The notes under the pieces: model-generated
Told to the model about the DNA's origin: nothing
The model's input: only the letters and a program-made list of their open reading frames with translations
The model's database searches: none
Program-made: the position numbers and the translations under genes
Part shown: positions 36,633 through 45,600 of the stretch, piece after piece
Numbering within the stretch: the first letter of the stretch is position 1
Layout of the letters: each line of letters begins with the position of its first letter
Origin: DASQPR01 sp963831705
Lineage (GTDB): Bacteria; Actinomycetota; Actinomycetes; Mycobacteriales; Micromonosporaceae
Assembly (NCBI GenBank): GCA_963831705.1
Contig: CAWHRE010000009.1
Span: 124,001 to 188,000 of the forward strand
Length of the DNA: 64,000 nt
Reading direction: 5' to 3'

Positions 36633-36682
36633 GATCCTGAAGCCGAAACGGCGCTATGACGCAGAAATCCTTCCGCCTCATC
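36633..36682. repeat. 51-bp repeat family 2, copy 3
   Basis: GATCCTGAAG, then CCGAAACGGCG, then TGACGCAGAAATCCTTC match copy 2 (25943-25993) in order with about one gap. The right arm has lost most complementarity to the left, so this copy is more decayed than copies 1 and 2. Confidence 0.55.
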
Positions 36683-36718
36683 AAGCCCAACGCCCCACGA
36701 AACCCGGCCGAAGACAAA

Positions 36719-36779
36719 GTTGATCCTGGAGTTAGTGACATCAAACGCCGTCGCAGCGCTAACTAACTCCAGGATCAAC
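36719..36779. repeat. 61-bp palindromic repeat, copy B
   Basis: GTTGATCCTGGAGTTAGT at one end and ACTAACTCCAGGATCAAC at the other form a perfect 18-bp inverted repeat. The core on the minus strand is CGCTGCGACGGCGTT, showing that this copy is in the opposite orientation to copies A and C. It ends 10 bp before the stop of the VWA gene. Confidence 0.92.
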
Positions 36780-36789
36780 TTTGCGGGTG

Positions 36790-38550
36790 CTACTTGGCGG
36801 TACCGGGGCGGAGCGCGATCGCTTGCAGGAAGATGTCACCGATCTTGGATGGATCGGTCGCCAGGAACACGCCGCCACCGGTCGCGTTCGTGATTTTCAT
36901 CAGCTCGCCCTTGTCGACCTGATCTCCGATGCCCAGCGCGATCACCTCGATCGGCCTGTTCGGATCCTTGACCTTTGCGATGTCCGCGAGGAGCTGCGAC
37001 AACGTCAGGCCGCCCGGATTGTCGTTCTGGCCGTCCGTCATGATCACGATCGAGTTGACCCGGCTCGGATCCCAGCCCGCCTGTACCGTCTTGTACGCCG
37101 CCAGAACCGTGTCGTACAGGCCAGTGTTGCCCCGAGGGATCGGCTTGACCTGGCCTAGCGCGGACGCCATCTGCGTACGACCGGCGGCCAGCGGCTGGAT
37201 CGGCACCAGTTGCTTGTACGGCTTCGTGCCGTTCATGTCGGTCGAGAACGTCCAGAGACCGACCGACCAGCGATCGTCGAACAGACCGAGCCCGGCAGTT
37301 GCGGCAGCTACCGTCACCGCCTCGCGCGGTGCACCGCCTGCGGTCGGAACCGGCGTGGTCATCGAGCCGGACACGTCGATCACAGCGAGCATCCGCCCCG
37401 GTACGGTCACCGCCGACCAGGTCGACAACGCCTGCGCGATCGCGGTGGCCGGTGCCGGCGTAGACGTCAGCGGCCCGGTCGGCATACCGGTGGTGACCGG
37501 CATGCCCTTGCCATACGTACCGTCGGCGGAACGCAGGTCGACCGACGCGAGATCGTTCTGCCACGCCGAACCGCTGTCCAGCAACGCACCGAACTTCGCG
37601 GCCGCATCCGACTTCACCGTGGACAGTCCGCTCATCGGCGTGTACGGGTAGTCGAGCGCCGGCGGGGCCGGGTTCAGGTACAGACCCACCAGCGGTACCG
37701 GCGGCTGCTGCGCGTTGAACGCGAGGAGTGCCTGCTCGGGGATCGGCGCGGCGGCGAGGCTGCGCGCGATCGTGCCGGCGTCGGTTGCACGCGGGAACTC
37801 GCCCAGCAGGTCGTCACGCAGATTCGAATCGCCGCTCGACAGGGCACGCATGGCGCCGACGATCTCCGCCTGGCTGGTCTGACTGACCTTCCCGGTGCCG
37901 CCAGTCGCCACTGCACCGACGGTAAGCAGCGTGGACAGGCCGGTCGCGTCGACGTTCGGGTCGACGATGCCGGTATGCAGGGTGCCGCCGGTCAACTTGC
38001 CCAGGAGACTCGACCAGTTCAGGGATGCGAGCGACGTTCCCAACGAGGCAGCGACCGGCTGCGGCAACGCGATGACGATCGGGCTGGACGCGATTGACGT
38101 ACCGGTGAAGGAGAGGTCGGGCGATGCGCCTTTCAGTCGGGTCAGCCAGGTCGATGAATCCGGGACCCAGACGTCGGGCACCGATGCGGTGCCATTCGCG
38201 CCACCGAGACCCGGTACCGTAACGCCGCTTTTGCCAGCAATTGTCGCAGCGACCAGCGCGGGTTCTGCGGCCGTAACCACAACATGTACACAGGTGCCGT
38301 CGATAACGGTTCGCTTGACATTCCAATTCGCGGCTACCGTGGACAATGCGGGAGCGACTTCCGGCGTAGCTTCGATGTGCAGCTCGGTCGGTGCTGGACA
38401 GCCGTCGGCCGTGGTTTGAGTCTTGCTGAACCAGTGCTGTTCGCCGTACCAACCGACGGCACCGAGGAGCGCGAGAACGATGACCGAAGTCAGGACCCGA
38501 CGCCCGGTCGAGCCACTGGAATTGCGATGCTGTCCCTTCACCGACCCCAT
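36790..38550 (-). CDS. Solute-binding-like and VWA domain protein
   Basis: 586 aa. One N-terminal membrane anchor (VLTSVIVLALLGAVGWYG, residues ~20-38), then an extracytoplasmic solute-binding-protein-like region (~55-330: ELHIEATPEVAPALSTVAANWN; VPDVWVPDSSTWLTRL), then a von Willebrand A domain (~390-580) with MIDAS motif VIDVSGSM, the T in WTFSTD and VIMTDGQND. The combination resembles actinobacterial VWA proteins of unknown role in envelope-associated complexes. Ends 10 bp from palindromic repeat copy B. Monocistronic. Confidence 0.82.
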   Translation of the reverse strand: MGSVKGQHRNSSGSTGRRVLTSVIVLALLGAVGWYGEQHWFSKTQTTADGCPAPTELHIEATPEVAPALSTVAANWNVKRTVIDGTCVHVVVTAAEPALVAATIAGKSGVTVPGLGGANGTASVPDVWVPDSSTWLTRLKGASPDLSFTGTSIASSPIVIALPQPVAASLGTSLASLNWSSLLGKLTGGTLHTGIVDPNVDATGLSTLLTVGAVATGGTGKVSQTSQAEIVGAMRALSSGDSNLRDDLLGEFPRATDAGTIARSLAAAPIPEQALLAFNAQQPPVPLVGLYLNPAPPALDYPYTPMSGLSTVKSDAAAKFGALLDSGSAWQNDLASVDLRSADGTYGKGMPVTTGMPTGPLTSTPAPATAIAQALSTWSAVTVPGRMLAVIDVSGSMTTPVPTAGGAPREAVTVAAATAGLGLFDDRWSVGLWTFSTDMNGTKPYKQLVPIQPLAAGRTQMASALGQVKPIPRGNTGLYDTVLAAYKTVQAGWDPSRVNSIVIMTDGQNDNPGGLTLSQLLADIAKVKDPNRPIEVIALGIGDQVDKGELMKITNATGGGVFLATDPSKIGDIFLQAIALRPGTAK

Positions 38551-38699
38551 ACTCCGGATTGGAGGGGCATTTGACCAGGTCGCAAACGGTTAAAGGTTGA
38601 CAACAAAGAAACTTGCCGTTTCTGTTCTGTTAAATCCTATTACGCGCCCCCTGAAGTCATGTTTGACGGCCTATTGGGCCTCATCGGTAAGGTCGAATC

Positions 38700-40322
38700 G
38701 TGCGATTTGTTGGCGTACGCCTTGTAGCTCTACTCGTGGCCGCGATCGGCGGCGTGAACTTTCTCACAGCCCTGCGCCCGCATACGGACGTGGCCGACCT
38801 CGCGACGCCGATTGACGGCGCCGTGCCCGGTCGCGCGCAGATGTTCGTGCTCGGTCTGCTGTTGCTGACCGTCGCCCGTGGCCTGATCCTGCGGCGATGG
38901 GCCGCGTGGATCGGTGGAGTGGTGACGCTCGCGTTCGCCACGCTGGTGGTGATCCCGCAGCACCGCCCGTTCGCGGCCATTTTCTGCGGCGTAGTGCTGC
39001 TCGCCCTCGTCGCCATGCGGCACGCCTTCGTGACCCGACCCGATCCGGCCCGCATGCACGTCGCCGCACAACTGTCCTTCATCGCGATCGGCGCGGCCGT
39101 GGTCGGCGGCGCCTGGGACGCGATGACCAACTTGCACTCACCCGGCGGCGTGGGCCACGTCATGCTTGCGAACCTCTCCACCGGCTCGCCGGATGGTTGG
39201 CGTCCGATGATCCTCACGCTGGCGCTGGCAACCGCCGTCATCGCGGCCGTGATCGTCGCGTTCGGACCGGCCGCGCCGCCGACTCCCGGCGATCCTGGTG
39301 ATCGCGCCGACGTTCGCGCACTCGTCGCTCATGCCGACGCCGACAGCCTCGCACCGTTCGCGACCAGGGCCGACAAGGCGTACGTATTCAGTCCCGATCG
39401 TCGTGCCGTGATCGGATATCGCGTCGTACTCGGAACGGCCCTGGTCGGCGGTGATCCGGTCGGCGCGGCGGGCAGCGCACGAGCGGCGATGAAGTCCTAT
39501 CTTGACCTCTGCATCGAACGTGGTTGGCGACCCGGCGTGCTCGGCGCGAGCGACGAGATGACGGCGGTCTGGCGTGACCTGGGCCTGCGGGGCATGCACA
39601 TCGGCGACGAAGCGGTCATCGATGTGAACGATTTCAGCCTCGAATCTCGGCGCATGCGCAACCTTCGCCAAGCGGTCAACCGGACTCGAAACGCGGGCGT
39701 CGTCGTGACCATCGGCCGCCTCACCGCCGTGCAGTCCGCCGAACTTCGGCCGATTCTCGACGAGTGGCTGCACGGCGAGCGCGAACGCGGCTTTGCGATG
39801 AACCTCGACTCGATCCTGACGCCGCGCCCGGACTGCTTGGTCGCGACCGCGTACGCGCGGACCGGCGAGCCGGTGGCGTTCGCCCGCTTCGCGGTCGCCG
39901 CGGACGGCGCCGTGTACACGCTCGACGTCGCACCACGCGGACGCAACGCGCCGAACGGCGTGGCCGAACGCATGATCATCGAGATCGTCGACTACGCGCG
40001 CGAGCAGGGCGGCCGTGAAGTCTCACTCAACTTCGCGGCGCTCCGCTGGGTGTTCGACTCCCCCGGCCTGGTCCCAAAGATCAGCGCGACCTTGCTGCAC
40101 TCGCTGGATCGTTGGATCGAGGTCGGCCCGCTCAACCGATTCTGCGCAAAGTTCGCTCCGCGCTGGCGCGGCCGAAGCTTGCTCATGGCGTCATGGTGGG
40201 AACTCGGCTGGGTCGCTGCGGCGGCGCTGCGCGCCGAGTTCACACCCGGACGTATGAGCACCGGCGAAGCGGCTCCGGAGCTCGCCTACGAGCCGGACGC
40301 TAGCGCCACTTATCGCCGGTGA
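38700..40322 (+). CDS. MprF-like phosphatidylglycerol lysyltransferase-domain (DUF2156) membrane protein
   Basis: 540 aa. Residues 1-200 have about five or six hydrophobic helices (LVALLVAAIGGVNFLTAL; MFVLGLLLLTVARGLIL). Residues ~230-530 are a GNAT-like DUF2156 domain of aminoacyl-phosphatidylglycerol synthases (FATRADKAYVFSPDRRAVIGYRVVLGTALVGGDPVG; RNLRQAVNRTRNAG; EVSLNFAALRWVF). Such enzymes transfer aminoacyl groups from tRNA to lipids, raising surface charge. The GTG start has no clear Shine-Dalgarno. Its end overlaps the purC remnant by 23 bp. Confidence 0.82.
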   Translation: MRFVGVRLVALLVAAIGGVNFLTALRPHTDVADLATPIDGAVPGRAQMFVLGLLLLTVARGLILRRWAAWIGGVVTLAFATLVVIPQHRPFAAIFCGVVLLALVAMRHAFVTRPDPARMHVAAQLSFIAIGAAVVGGAWDAMTNLHSPGGVGHVMLANLSTGSPDGWRPMILTLALATAVIAAVIVAFGPAAPPTPGDPGDRADVRALVAHADADSLAPFATRADKAYVFSPDRRAVIGYRVVLGTALVGGDPVGAAGSARAAMKSYLDLCIERGWRPGVLGASDEMTAVWRDLGLRGMHIGDEAVIDVNDFSLESRRMRNLRQAVNRTRNAGVVVTIGRLTAVQSAELRPILDEWLHGERERGFAMNLDSILTPRPDCLVATAYARTGEPVAFARFAVAADGAVYTLDVAPRGRNAPNGVAERMIIEIVDYAREQGGREVSLNFAALRWVFDSPGLVPKISATLLHSLDRWIEVGPLNRFCAKFAPRWRGRSLLMASWWELGWVAAAALRAEFTPGRMSTGEAAPELAYEPDASATYRR

Positions 40323-40539
40323 GCTGCTCGTACGCCTGGACGTAGAGCGCCCGCGTGGCATCGACGACCTCGTCCGGCACCTCGGGCGCCGGCGCCGTCT
40401 TGTCCCACCCGGTCGTCATCGACCAGTCGCGGACGAACTGCTTGTCGTACGAGCGCTGGATGCGACCGGGAGTCCATTCGTTTGCCGGAGCACAGAAGAT
40501 CCACAACTCTCCCTCAAGAGGTCCGGGCAGCGTTGTCAC
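40300..40539 (-). pseudogene. purC: C-terminal remnant of SAICAR synthetase
   Basis: About 75 residues match only the C-terminus of phosphoribosylaminoimidazole-succinocarboxamide synthase: ANEWTPGRIQRSYDKQFVRDW, TGWDKT, then EVVDATRALYVQAYEQLTG. The N-terminal ~220 residues, including the ATP and aspartate binding sites, are absent. Upstream of the conserved part the frame runs into a hairpin (40520-40549), so the only GTG start is inside that hairpin. It is either a decayed or rearranged purC fragment. A full-length purC elsewhere in the genome is required for de novo purine synthesis. Confidence 0.65.
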
Positions 40540-40549
40540 TGCCCGGACC
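40520..40549. terminator. Hairpin downstream of the FabG-like gene
   Basis: GGTCCGGGCAG and CTGCCCGGACC form an 11-bp perfect stem around an eight-base loop. It begins 24 bp past the stop of the FabG-like gene on the minus strand. On the plus strand it is followed by TTTGT. Confidence 0.65.
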
Positions 40550-40572
40550 TTTGTCGCTTCGAGGAGCTGGGC

Positions 40573-41328
40573 TTAGCCTCGCGGGCCACCAGCGACGTAG
40601 ATGGTCTGACCCGAAACGAAGCCCGCCTCGTCGCTGGCCAGGAAGTTGACCACGTTCGCGACGTCTTCCGGGCGGCCGACGCGGCGTACCGGGATCTCGT
40701 TCGCGGCGTGCTCCTGGAACGCTTCAAACCCGATCTTCATCCGCTCCGCCGTCGCAGCGGTCATGTCCGTGACGATGAAGCCCGGTGCCACCGCGTTCGC
40801 GGTCACGCCGAACGGGCCGAGCTCGATCGCGAGCGTCTTCGTGAAGCCCTGCATGCCGGCCTTCGCGGCGGCGTAGTTCGCCTGTCCGCGGTTGCCGAGC
40901 GCGGACGTGCTCGAGAGGTTGACGATGCGGCCCCACTTGGCCGCGGTCATGTGAACCTGCGCGGCCCGGCTCATCAAGAACGCACCCCGCAGGTGTACGC
41001 CCATCACGGTGTCCCAGTCACTGTCGGACATCTTGAACAGCAGGTTGTCGCGCAGGACGCCGGCGTTGTTCACGAGGATCGTCGGCGCGCCGAGTTCGGC
41101 CGCGACCCGCTCGACGGCGGCGGTAACCGCTGCCGAATCCGCCACGTCCGCACCGACCGCCAGCGCACGGCCGCCGGCTTCCTCGATCGCCTCGACCGTC
41201 CCGCCGCAGGCCGCCTCGTCGAGGTCGATGACCGCGACGGCGTGGCCCGATCTCGCGAGGCGCGCAGCGGTCGCCGCGCCGATCCCACGCGCTGCGCCGG
41301 TCACGATTGCCACACGCTGTTCTGACAT
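40573..41328 (-). CDS. fabG: 3-oxoacyl-ACP / acetoacetyl-CoA reductase (SDR, FabG-like)
   Basis: 251 aa short-chain dehydrogenase. Cofactor motif VTGAARGIGAATAARLA near residue 9, NNAG near 88, catalytic Ser (NLSSTSA), Tyr and Lys (ANYAAAKAGM, residues ~155-159), then PGFIVTDMT. NADPH-dependent reduction of 3-oxoacyl thioesters is the family norm; whether it serves fatty-acid or PHB synthesis cannot be decided. The gene stands alone, with a hairpin after it and mscL upstream. Confidence 0.88.
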   Translation of the reverse strand: MSEQRVAIVTGAARGIGAATAARLARSGHAVAVIDLDEAACGGTVEAIEEAGGRALAVGADVADSAAVTAAVERVAAELGAPTILVNNAGVLRDNLLFKMSDSDWDTVMGVHLRGAFLMSRAAQVHMTAAKWGRIVNLSSTSALGNRGQANYAAAKAGMQGFTKTLAIELGPFGVTANAVAPGFIVTDMTAATAERMKIGFEAFQEHAANEIPVRRVGRPEDVANVVNFLASDEAGFVSGQTIYVAGGPRG

Positions 41329-41419
41329 CCGCCCAACTCCCTTGTCTGACGACTGCTACCAATAGAGGTCGAAGGTATCTCCCCTGTCCGACCGGCCGGT
41401 ACGCACCCCGGCCCTGGAC

Positions 41420-41913
41420 CTATGGCTTGTCGTCCACCAGACGATCGTCTGCTGTCCGCTGCGACGGCGTCGGGCGCTCGTCCGGCCAGGAGCGCATCGC
41501 GAATCTCCAGCAGCACCGCGACCTCGTCACTCACCTGTACCGGCGGTGGCGTCCGGTTGCGATTACGACGCTCGGCGAGCCGGTTCAACGGCATCACGAC
41601 GAGGAAGTAGAGGACCGCGGCGACCAGCAGGAACGTTACGACCTGATTGAGGAAGTCGGCCCACCCGAAGTACTGCCCGCGGAGCTTCCACGTGCCCGGC
41701 ATGCGCCGAGGTATTGCCGCTGAACACCTTGATCAACGGATTGATGAAGTCGGTGGTGAACTGCGTCACGAGGCCGGTGAACGCGGCACCGATGACGATA
41801 CCGACGGCGAGGTCGACGACGTTGCCTCGGGCGATGAAGTCGCGGAAGCCTTTCAGCAACCCGAGGCCGCCTCGGCCGACCTTCTTGGTGATTCCGGAAC
41901 TATCGATGCCCAC
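41420..41913 (-). pseudogene. mscL: Large-conductance mechanosensitive channel, frameshifted
   Basis: MscL of about 160 aa after correction. First helix and pore: LLKGFRDFIARGNVVDLAVGIVIGAAFTGLV; second helix: FLNQVVTFLLVAAVLYFLVVMPLNRLAERR; C-terminal bundle EVAVLLEIRDALLAG. One extra base near 41705 splits the periplasmic loop. A second shift near 41460 would give the natural ending LVDDKP and TAG at 41420; without it the frame runs on to 41301 into the FabG gene. It acts as an osmotic safety valve in the inner membrane. All transmembrane sequence is intact, so this may be sequence error. Confidence 0.8.
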
Positions 41914-42022
41914 GCTGCCCGCCTTCTCGGTGAACCCACATCATGCACACAACCCAACGATTCGACCATCTACCCGTGATCGAAGCCAGCGACACTGGTC
42001 ACACGCACGTAAACTCCCGCGC

Positions 42023-42589
42023 ATGATCGTGGTGATCGTGAACGGGCTGCCGGGATCGGGCAAGACCACCCTGGCACCTCGGCTGGCAAACGCACTCGAC
42101 CTGCCGCTGTTTGCCAAAGATGCGGTCAAGGAGACGATCGCGGACATGATCGGCGTCGCGCCGCCGAATGGACTCGATCCGCTCGCGTGGTCACGCAAGC
42201 TGGGTGCGGCGACGACCGAGGCACTGTGGACGCTGCTCGGACTGTCGGGTCGCGGTGCCGTGATCGAGGCGCCGATGCTCGCGCATACGCGTGGCTTCGC
42301 GCGTGCAGGTCTCGCGCGAGCCGGAGTGTCACACGACGAAGTGCACGAGGTGTGGTGCGACGTACCGGCGGACATTGCGAAGGCCCGGTACGCGGCACGC
42401 GTGATCGATCGGCATCCGATCCACTACGACAACCTCGACAAGACCGAGCAGTGGGCACAATGGGTCGCCGAGGCCGAACCGCTGGGCATCGGAACTCTCC
42501 ATCGAGTCGACACCACCCAGCCAGTTTCGGACGCAACCGTGGCCGACGTCGCCGCCCTGATAGACAAAGTTGATCCTGGAGTTAGTTGA
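42023..42589 (+). CDS. P-loop kinase-like protein
   Basis: 188 aa. Walker A (VNGLPGSGKTTLAPRLA) at residues ~6-15, then LFAKDAVKETIADMIG, and a C-terminal part of the zeta-toxin/chloramphenicol-phosphotransferase-like AAA kinase group (EVWCDVPADIAKARYAARVIDRHPIHYDNL). Substrate unknown. ATG 42023 is chosen because the P-loop follows directly; no strong ribosome binding site. The last codons (KVDPGVS) and the TGA are encoded by palindromic repeat copy C, so the natural C-terminus has been replaced or extended by the repeat. Confidence 0.8.
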   Translation: MIVVIVNGLPGSGKTTLAPRLANALDLPLFAKDAVKETIADMIGVAPPNGLDPLAWSRKLGAATTEALWTLLGLSGRGAVIEAPMLAHTRGFARAGLARAGVSHDEVHEVWCDVPADIAKARYAARVIDRHPIHYDNLDKTEQWAQWVAEAEPLGIGTLHRVDTTQPVSDATVADVAALIDKVDPGVS

Positions 42590-42629
42590 CGCCTCGACGG
42601 TGTGCCGCGCTACTAACTCCAGGATCAAC
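42569..42629. repeat. 61-bp palindromic repeat, copy C
   Basis: GTTGATCCTGGAGTTAGT and ACTAACTCCAGGATCAAC ends (outer 18 bases, near perfect), core GACGCCTCGACGGTGTG. It lies between convergent genes and supplies the C-terminal residues and TGA (42587-42589) of the P-loop kinase. Same orientation as copy A. Confidence 0.92.
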
Positions 42630-42648
42630 TGGGGTTTGGGCGGGCGGG

Positions 42649-45600
42649 CTAGGGTGCGGGCTCCAGCTGGCGGTCGGTGCCCGTAAACGTTGCCCACTGC
42701 GCCGCGTAGTAGCCGTCCAGCGCCAGCAGCTCGGCGTGCGTACCGACTTCAACCACCTCGCCCGCGTGCAGCACCGCGATCCGATCCGCCCGTGCCGCCG
42801 TGGTCAGCCGGTGCGCGACGACCAACGTCGTACGCCGAGCTGCCAGTACATCCGCCGCGTGTACGACGGCCGCCTCACTCGCAAGGTCGAGCGAAGCCGT
42901 CGCCTCGTCCATGATCAGGATGTCCGGATCGACGAGTTCGGCTCGGGCGAGCGCCAGCAACTGACGCTGACCGCTGGAGAGGTTCCGGCCACGACCCGCG
43001 ATCTCGTGGTAGTAGCCGCCGTCCAGCCGGGAAATCATCTCGTGCGCGCCGACCGCTCGGGCCGCCGCTTCCACCTCGGCGTTCGTCGCGGACGGACGGC
43101 CGTACGCGATAGTGTCCCGGACCGTACCCGGGAACAGGTACGCCTCCTGGGGCACCAGTCCGAGCCGGTGCCGGTAGCCGGGCATGTCGTAGTCCCGGAT
43201 GTCCACGCCGTCCACGCGTACGACGCCGCTGGTCACGTCGTAGAACCGCGACACCATCTTGACGATCGTCGACTTGCCGGCGCCGGTCTGTCCGACCAAT
43301 GCGAGCGTCTCTCCCGCCGGTACGGTCAGGTTCACGCCCGCGAGCGCGTCCGGCGCGTCCGCCGCGTACCGGAAATGGACGTTGTCGAACGTGATGTCGC
43401 CGTGCAGCCGATCGCGGACCTCGACCGGCGCGAACGCCTCGGGGGTGCTGGTCGGCGTCCGCAAGAGGTCACGGATGCGCTGCAGGCCGACCATGGCCTG
43501 CTGGTAGCCGTCGAACACCTGGGACAGCTGCTGGATCGGTGCGAAGAACATGTCGATGTAGAGCAGGTATGCGATCAACGCTCCGGCCGACAGCGACCCG
43601 ACCCCGACCAGATGCGCACCGACCACGAGCACTGCCACGGCGGTGATGTCGGACAGCAACTGGACGAACGGGAAGTACGTCGCGATGTAGCGCTGCGCGC
43701 GCATACGACTGATCCGGTACGCGTTGCTGCGACCCGAGAATCGGCCCTGGTTGTGCTCCTCGCGGCGGTAGGCCTGCGCGACCCGCATGCCGGCCACGTT
43801 CTCCTGCAGGTCGGCGTTGACGATCGCGACCTTCTCGCGTGCCTCGGTGTATGCCTTCGCCGACTTGGTCCGGAAGATCTGCGTCGCGATCAGCATGAAC
43901 GGCAGGCTGCACAGCACCACCAGACCGAGCGTGACGTTGAGGTACAGCAACGCGATCAGGATGCCGACGAACGTCAGCAGGCTGACCGCGGTCGTGGTGA
44001 GACCGGTCTGCAGGAACGTCGCGAACGCGTCGACGTCGGTCGTCATGCGCGTCATGATCCGGCCGGACATCTCGCGCTCGTAGTAGTCGAGACCGAGGCG
44101 CTGCAGGTGCGCGAACGTCTTCATGCGCAGCGTGTAGAGGAAGCGCTCGCCGGTCTTCATCGTGATCCAGGTCTGCTTCCAGCTCACGAACCAGTCCGCG
44201 AGCACGATCGCCAAAGCGATCGCCGAGACCGTCCAGATCACCGAAAGCGTCTGCTTCTGTACGCCGTTGTCGACACCGTTACGAATCAGTACCGGCAGCG
44301 AAAGCGTCGCCAGCGCATCGAGCGCGACCAGTATGAATGCGACCAGCAGCGGCTTGACCAGCGGCCGGACCAGCTTCTTCAACGTGAAGTTCGGATCGGC
44401 GGCGCGAGCGGCTTCCTCGTCCACGTCCGGAACGTCGTTTGCCGGTGGCAACTGCGCGACCGCGGCCAGCAATTCGGGCGTGGCCGGCATGCTGCCCATC
44501 GCCTCGGACATCGGACCACCGCCGAGTCCTTGGCGGCCGCCGCGTACCGATCCGCCTCGACCGCCGCCGGTCATCGCGGCTGCGGAGAGCTTGCGACCGC
44601 TGGTATCGACCGCGATGTCGTCCGGTGCGAGCGCCGGATCCCACAGCGCCGGGGTGATGCCGTCGACCATGGTGTCCTCGATCGGCTGCACTACTTCGAG
44701 CTCACCGGCATCGACGCCTTCCGCGTCGTCACCGGGGCCGGACAGAAGCAGCCGGTACAGCGGGCAACGCGCCTCCAGCTCCTCATCGGTACCGATGTCG
44801 ACCAGTCGACCACCATCCATGACCGCGATCCGGTCGGCGAGTTCGAGCGTGGAACGGCGATGTGCGATCAGAATCGTCGTACGGCCGGCCATCACTCGGT
44901 GCAGCGTCGCGTGGATTTCCGCCTCGATCCGGGCGTCGACCGCACTCGTCGCGTCGTCGAGCATCAGAATGCGCGGATCGGTGATCAGCGCCCGGGCGAG
45001 CGATACACGCTGCCGCTGGCCGCCGGAGAGCGTGAGCCCCTGCTCGCCGATCAATGTGTCGTACCCGTTCGGCAGAGCCGCGATGAAGTCGTGCGCTTCG
45101 GCCGCTTTCGCCGCCGCGACGATCTGCTCGTCGGTCGCGTCCGGACGGCCGTACGCGATGTTGGCCCGTACCGACTCGGAGAACAGGAAGCTGTCCTCCA
45201 TCACGAAGCCGATCGAGGCGCGGATCGAGTCGATGGTCAGGTCGCGTACGTCGGTACCGCCGACCCGCACCGCACCGGACTGCACGTCGTAGAAGCGCGG
45301 CAGCAGCATCGACAGCGTGGACTTGCCAGAGCCGGACGTGCCGACGAGCGCCACCGTCTCACCCGGTGCCACGTGCAGCGACAGGCCCTTGAGGACGGGC
45401 TGCGCGCTCAGGTATCCGAACGTGATGTCGTCGAGCTGGATGTCGGGCGTGAGCGCCGGGTCGAGCGGCTGGGCATCCGGCTTCTCGGTCACGATCGGGC
45501 GCGAATCGATCACCTCGAACACGCGGATCACGCTGGCGCGTGCCTGCTGGCCGATCGTGATCAGGTTGGACAACATGCGGACCGGGCCGACGAGCTGCGC

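Larger units (their letters stand above)
36554..36789. other. Convergent intergenic region carrying both repeat families
   Basis: 236 bp between the DUF3817 gene and the convergent VWA gene. It holds one family-2 repeat (36633-36682) and one family-1 repeat (36719-36779). I see no ORF with a ribosome binding site. Confidence 0.6.
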
